Assembly: GCA_035518775.1 (NCBI GenBank) | Contig: DATIXH010000301.1 | Location: forward strand, 5,832 to 69,831 | Direction of reading: 5' to 3' | DNA: 64,000 nucleotides | Source of the DNA: JBGPEQ01 sp035518775 | GTDB taxonomy: Bacteria > Pseudomonadota > Alphaproteobacteria > Dongiales > Dongiaceae | Shown: piece by piece, positions 60,919 through 64,000 of the stretch | Position numbering within the stretch: the stretch's first letter is position 1 | Layout of the letters: each line of letters begins with the position of its first letter | Position numbers and translations under genes: made by a program | Notes under the pieces: generated by a model | Seen by the model: only the letters and a program-made list of their open reading frames with translations | What the model was told of the DNA's origin: nothing | Databases searched by the model: none

Positions 60919-61359
60919 TCAAACCGGATCGGCTGCGATCAGGGCGAGCCCCGTCTCCGGGTCCTTGCGCTTGCGCAGATAGCTCGGCGGCTGGATGAGG
61001 ATGGCCTCCAGGGTTGGGCGGACGTGCGCCGCCAGGAGATGGCCGCCGAGCACACTGCCATCGCCCTTGCCGAGCACGGCATGGACGTGGAGCGTGGGTT
61101 CTCCCTCCGATACCGCCACGTCGCCCAGCAGCGACAGCACCTCGACCTGCTCGTTCACGGGAATGCGACGATACTGCTTGGTCTGCCAATCGAAATAGCC
61201 GAGCACCGCATCGGTGAATGCGCCGATGGCCGTTACCGACGCCGCCTCGACCTCCTGCTCGCGCACGAAGCGGGTCAGCGACGCGATCACCTCATCGCCG
61301 GTGTCCAGCACGACGGCGTAGGTCACGGGCGGATCGGTGTTGAGCAGTTTCGAGCGCAT
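60919..61359 (-). CDS. PPC/DUF296 domain protein
   Basis: This 146-aa single-domain protein is of the PPC (plant and prokaryote conserved) family, which forms trimers; bacterial members have no firm function. The signatures are ITAIGAFTDAV-like (SVTAIGAFTDAVLGYFD), LHVHAVLG and GGHLLAAHVRPT, with His residues that could bind a metal. The start lies inside the 3' end of the DUF72 gene (68-base overlap), so the two are probably co-transcribed. Confidence 0.88.
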   Translation of the reverse strand: MRSKLLNTDPPVTYAVVLDTGDEVIASLTRFVREQEVEAASVTAIGAFTDAVLGYFDWQTKQYRRIPVNEQVEVLSLLGDVAVSEGEPTLHVHAVLGKGDGSVLGGHLLAAHVRPTLEAILIQPPSYLRKRKDPETGLALIAADPV

Positions 61360-62305
61360 CGGGGCCTCGCGTCTTTTCCCGCAAGGTCAATGCTAAGGCA
61401 TGGTCCGGGTTCCGCGGTTGGGCCTGCCTCCCCAGCAGGCGAGCGACCCGCGCCATCAGCCCTTGAGCGTCCACGGGTGCCCGGACCTTCGCATCGTTGT
61501 CGAAATAGACGAACACGTCGCGGCGCTTCCGTTTCGGTACCGGGCGCGGGATGACGCGCTCGGCACCGGACGGCTCGTCACCCTGCGCCCAGGCGACGAC
61601 GCGGGCGGCCCAAGAGTCGAGAGCCGCATCGTCATAGCCGCTGGCATAGAGCACTTCCGAGCCATGCAGGCGGCAGTAGACGAAGTCGGAGGTGAGGTCC
61701 ATCAGCCGCGGCCATTCCACCGTGTCGGCGCAGACGAGCGCGACGTCGTGGGCGCGCAGCAGCTCGATGAAAGCCGGCGTGACGAAGCTCTCGTGCCGGA
61801 TCTCGAGAGCATGGCGCAGGCGGCGGTTCGCATCGGTCTTCATCCAGGCCCGGCCGCGCAGCCGCTCGTCATGGCGCCGCGCCAGCGCGGCGGCGGCCTC
61901 CGTGTCGCGCGGCAGCAACGCCAGGAAGGCATCGAGGCGGGCGGGATCGAAGCGGAAGTTCGGGGGTAGCTGCCACAGGATCGGCCCGAGCTTCGGTCCC
62001 AGGCGCAGCAGGCCGGAGGCGAAGAAGTTGGCCAGGGGTATTCGGACGTGCTTCAGCCGCAGCATATGCGTGATATAGCGCGAGCCTTTGACCGCGAAGA
62101 CGAAGTCTTCCGGCGTCTGTTCGGCCCAGAGCACGAAGGTCTCGGGGCGCTGCAGCGAATAGAAGGTGCCGTTGATCTCGATCGTCCGGAAGATCGCGGC
62201 GGCGTAGGAGAGCTCGCGCTTCTGCGGCAGGCCTTGCGGATAGAAGCGGCCGCGCCAGGGCGCATAGGTCCAGCCGGAAATGCCGATGTGCACGTCGCCG
62301 CTCAT
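61292..62305 (-). CDS. DUF72 domain-containing protein
   Basis: This 337-aa TIM-barrel-like protein is of the DUF72 (YecE) family. It has GISGWTYAPWRGRFYP at the start, EINGTFYSLQRPETF and the FVYCRLHG segment, followed by FVYFDNDAKVRAP, where family members have a DUF72-typical NN or ND motif. Function is unknown. The C-terminus runs 68 bases into the next gene, which is unusual and could reflect a longer tail than in relatives. Confidence 0.88.
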   Translation of the reverse strand: MSGDVHIGISGWTYAPWRGRFYPQGLPQKRELSYAAAIFRTIEINGTFYSLQRPETFVLWAEQTPEDFVFAVKGSRYITHMLRLKHVRIPLANFFASGLLRLGPKLGPILWQLPPNFRFDPARLDAFLALLPRDTEAAAALARRHDERLRGRAWMKTDANRRLRHALEIRHESFVTPAFIELLRAHDVALVCADTVEWPRLMDLTSDFVYCRLHGSEVLYASGYDDAALDSWAARVVAWAQGDEPSGAERVIPRPVPKRKRRDVFVYFDNDAKVRAPVDAQGLMARVARLLGRQAQPRNPDHALALTLREKTRGPDALETAQHRSARDLRRRAGHRR

Positions 62306-62356
62306 GGTCTGTTCAAGCGATCGTGGCCGGCCCTGGTTCCTGGCCGGGAGCGGCGG

Positions 62357-64000
62357 TCAGCGCGCCTTCAGCGCATTCTCCCGGATCTGGCTGAGGCCCA
62401 GCCTGGGCGTGATCGCCTCCGGATCGAGGCGGATCTCGATCAGCGCCGGCTTGCCTGATGCGGCCGCACGCTCGAAGGCGGGTCCGAACTGCTCGGTCGT
62501 CTCGACCGTCTCGCCATGGGCGCCGTAGGCGCGGGCGAGGGCGGCGAAATCGGGGTTCCTGAGATCGGTGCCGTGGACGCGCGTCGGATATTCGCGCTCC
62601 TGATGCATGCGGATGGTGCCGTACATGCCGTTGTTGACGACGATGACGATGATGGCGAGGCCGTATTGCACGGCGGTCGCCAGCTCCTGGCCGTTCATCA
62701 GGAAGCAGCCGTCGCCGTTGAAGGAGACCACGATGCGGTCGGGATGCACCAGCTTCGCCGCCACCGCCGAGGGGACGCCGTAGCCCATGGAGCCGTTGGT
62801 CGGGCCGAGATAGCTTCGATACTTGCGGAAGCGGTAGAAGCGGTGCAGCCAGCTCGCGTAGTTGCCGGCGCCGTTCGTCAGGATCGCATCGGCCGGCAGT
62901 TTCTCGCGCAGATAGGCGATGATCTCGCCCATCTGCACCGCGCCCGCGTTGCGGTCGTGCTTCTGCCAGGCGACGTAGTCGGCGCGGGCGCCCTCGGTCC
63001 AGGCATCCCAGGCCGAATGATCCAGCGGCAGCAGGCCGCGCGCGAGCGCGGCGAAGCCCGCCATGCCGGAATTGATCGGCAGCACGCTCTGATAGACCCG
63101 GCCCAGCTCCTCCGCCGACGCATGCACATGCACCAGCGTCTGCTTCGGCAGCGGCGCATCGAGCAGGGTGTAGCCGGAGGTGGTCATCTCGCCGAGCCTC
63201 GCGCCCACCACCAGCAGCAGGTCGGCGGTCTTCACCCGCTCGGCGAGCTTCGGATTGATGCCGATGCCGACGTCGCCGACGTAGTTGCGGTGGTCGTTGT
63301 CCATGAGGTCCTGGCAGCGGAACGACGTGCCGACCGGGAGGTTCATCACCTCGGCGAAGGCGCGGAAGTCGTCGACCGCCTTCGCATCCCAGCCGCCGCC
63401 GCCGAGGATCACGAACGGCCGCTTCGCGTGGGTGAGGCGCTCGCGCAACTCCGCCATCTGCTCGCGGCTCGGATTGCCGCGGGCGACCACATAGTGGCCG
63501 GCATCGGCGACCTCGACGCGGTCGGTCAACATGTCCTCGGGCAGCGCCAAAGCGACCGGTCCCGGCCGGCCGTTGAGCGCGCGGTGGAACGCCTGACTCA
63601 CATATTCTGGTATGCGGCGGGCATCCTCGATCTGCGCCGTCCACTTGGTGACCTCACCGAACATGCGGCGGAAGTCCACTTCCTGGAAGGCCTCGCGCTC
63701 GGCCTGGTCGCGCGCCACCTGGCCGATCAGCAGGATCATCGGCGTCGAATCCTGGAACCCGGTGTGGAGACCGACCGCGGCGTTGGTCGCGCCGGGGCCG
63801 CGGGTCACCATGCAGATGCCGGGGCGTCCGGTCAGCTTGCCGTAGGCCTCCGCCATATAGGCGGCGCCGCCTTCCTGGCGGCAGGTGACGAGGCGGATCT
63901 GGTTGCCGGCGTCGTGGAGCGCGTCCAGCACCGCGAGATAGCTCTCGCCCGGCACGGCGAAGGCCATGTCGACCCCGTGCTTCTTCAGGGCATCGACCAG
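62357..64000 (-). CDS. Thiamine-diphosphate-dependent enzyme, acetolactate synthase-like (5' end outside window)
   Basis: The frame is open from the window edge to the stop at 62357 (547 codons visible); the true start is outside. The catalytic Glu is in FAVPGES, and the ThDP motif starts with NGDGCFLMN and ends with VVNNGMYG. The middle domain is that of acetolactate synthase, glyoxylate carboligase and benzoylformate decarboxylase relatives. Without the neighbouring small regulatory subunit gene (ilvN), a catabolic function is as likely as valine synthesis. Confidence 0.88.
   Translation of the reverse strand: MVDALKKHGVDMAFAVPGESYLAVLDALHDAGNQIRLVTCRQEGGAAYMAEAYGKLTGRPGICMVTRGPGATNAAVGLHTGFQDSTPMILLIGQVARDQAEREAFQEVDFRRMFGEVTKWTAQIEDARRIPEYVSQAFHRALNGRPGPVALALPEDMLTDRVEVADAGHYVVARGNPSREQMAELRERLTHAKRPFVILGGGGWDAKAVDDFRAFAEVMNLPVGTSFRCQDLMDNDHRNYVGDVGIGINPKLAERVKTADLLLVVGARLGEMTTSGYTLLDAPLPKQTLVHVHASAEELGRVYQSVLPINSGMAGFAALARGLLPLDHSAWDAWTEGARADYVAWQKHDRNAGAVQMGEIIAYLREKLPADAILTNGAGNYASWLHRFYRFRKYRSYLGPTNGSMGYGVPSAVAAKLVHPDRIVVSFNGDGCFLMNGQELATAVQYGLAIIVIVVNNGMYGTIRMHQEREYPTRVHGTDLRNPDFAALARAYGAHGETVETTEQFGPAFERAAASGKPALIEIRLDPEAITPRLGLSQIRENALKAR

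Overview
The window is 64 kb of dense, very GC-rich chromosomal DNA, probably from a soil- or water-living alphaproteobacterium. Supporting signs are the gene families (many ABC importers, amidohydrolase and enolase-superfamily enzymes), short intergenic gaps, and a GTTC-N7-GTTC motif of the alphaproteobacterial LexA type. I cannot name the genus. No tRNA, rRNA, CRISPR array, prophage or transposase was recognised. Both ends cut through genes: an amidohydrolase on the left and a thiamine-diphosphate (TPP) enzyme on the right.

Layout. 1-2.0 kb: amidohydrolase and a divergent SDR. 2.1-7.6 kb: a signalling cluster with a membrane histidine kinase that ends in a degenerate GGDEF-like region, one single-receiver and two double-receiver proteins, and an orphan PotA-type ATPase. 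7.7-11.5 kb: SMP-30 hydrolase, a DUF2330 / NqrB-RnfD-like pair, and RidA. 11.6-16.0 kb: a polar amino acid-type ABC importer with an enolase-superfamily enzyme. 16.0-19.8 kb: a complete ykoFEDC thiamine/HMP ECF importer behind a TPP riboswitch. 20-21.6 kb: a GFA protein and a phosphotransferase. 21.6-22.3 kb: a gene-free repeat array. 22.3-27 kb: SDR, DapA-like, OsmC, sugar isomerase and Gfo/Idh/MocA genes. 27-28.6 kb: a TPR-dioxygenase protein.

28.6-33.6 kb is a metal island: HtrA protease, CsoR, copper P-type ATPase, then an SmtB/ArsR-type regulator and a CDF exporter, each regulator with a recognisable operator. 33.7-38.4 kb encodes a Gld-like ABC exporter (ATPase, permease, GldG-like and DUF4340 proteins). 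38.4-38.9 kb is a second repeat array related to the first but inverted. 39-42.5 kb: GNAT, a hypothetical protein and a SecD-SecF fusion. 42.6-46.3 kb: an ion-transport set with a frameshifted VIT1/CCC1-like gene, a SulP transporter and a CaX antiporter. 46.3-53.6 kb: phytanoyl-CoA dioxygenase-like protein, TetR regulator, a mandelate racemase-like enzyme and a sugar-type ABC importer. 53.7-56.7 kb: a two-gene unit of an unknown 132-aa protein and an 877-aa DUF4132-type protein. 56.7-64 kb: polysaccharide deacetylase, acyl-CoA synthetase, small uncharacterised genes, a Cys-rich Csp-like copper protein, PPC/DUF296, DUF72 and the TPP enzyme.

The least explained signal is the pair of composite repeat arrays at 21.6-22.3 kb and 38.4-38.9 kb. 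They lie in opposite orientation about 17 kb apart. Each starts with a conserved module that contains a GTTC-N7-GTTC box and an identical 21-nt block, followed by several copies of a unit with a CATGGGGTCC core. REP-like inverted repeats at 10.95 and 51.67 kb share sequence with the spacers of these arrays.
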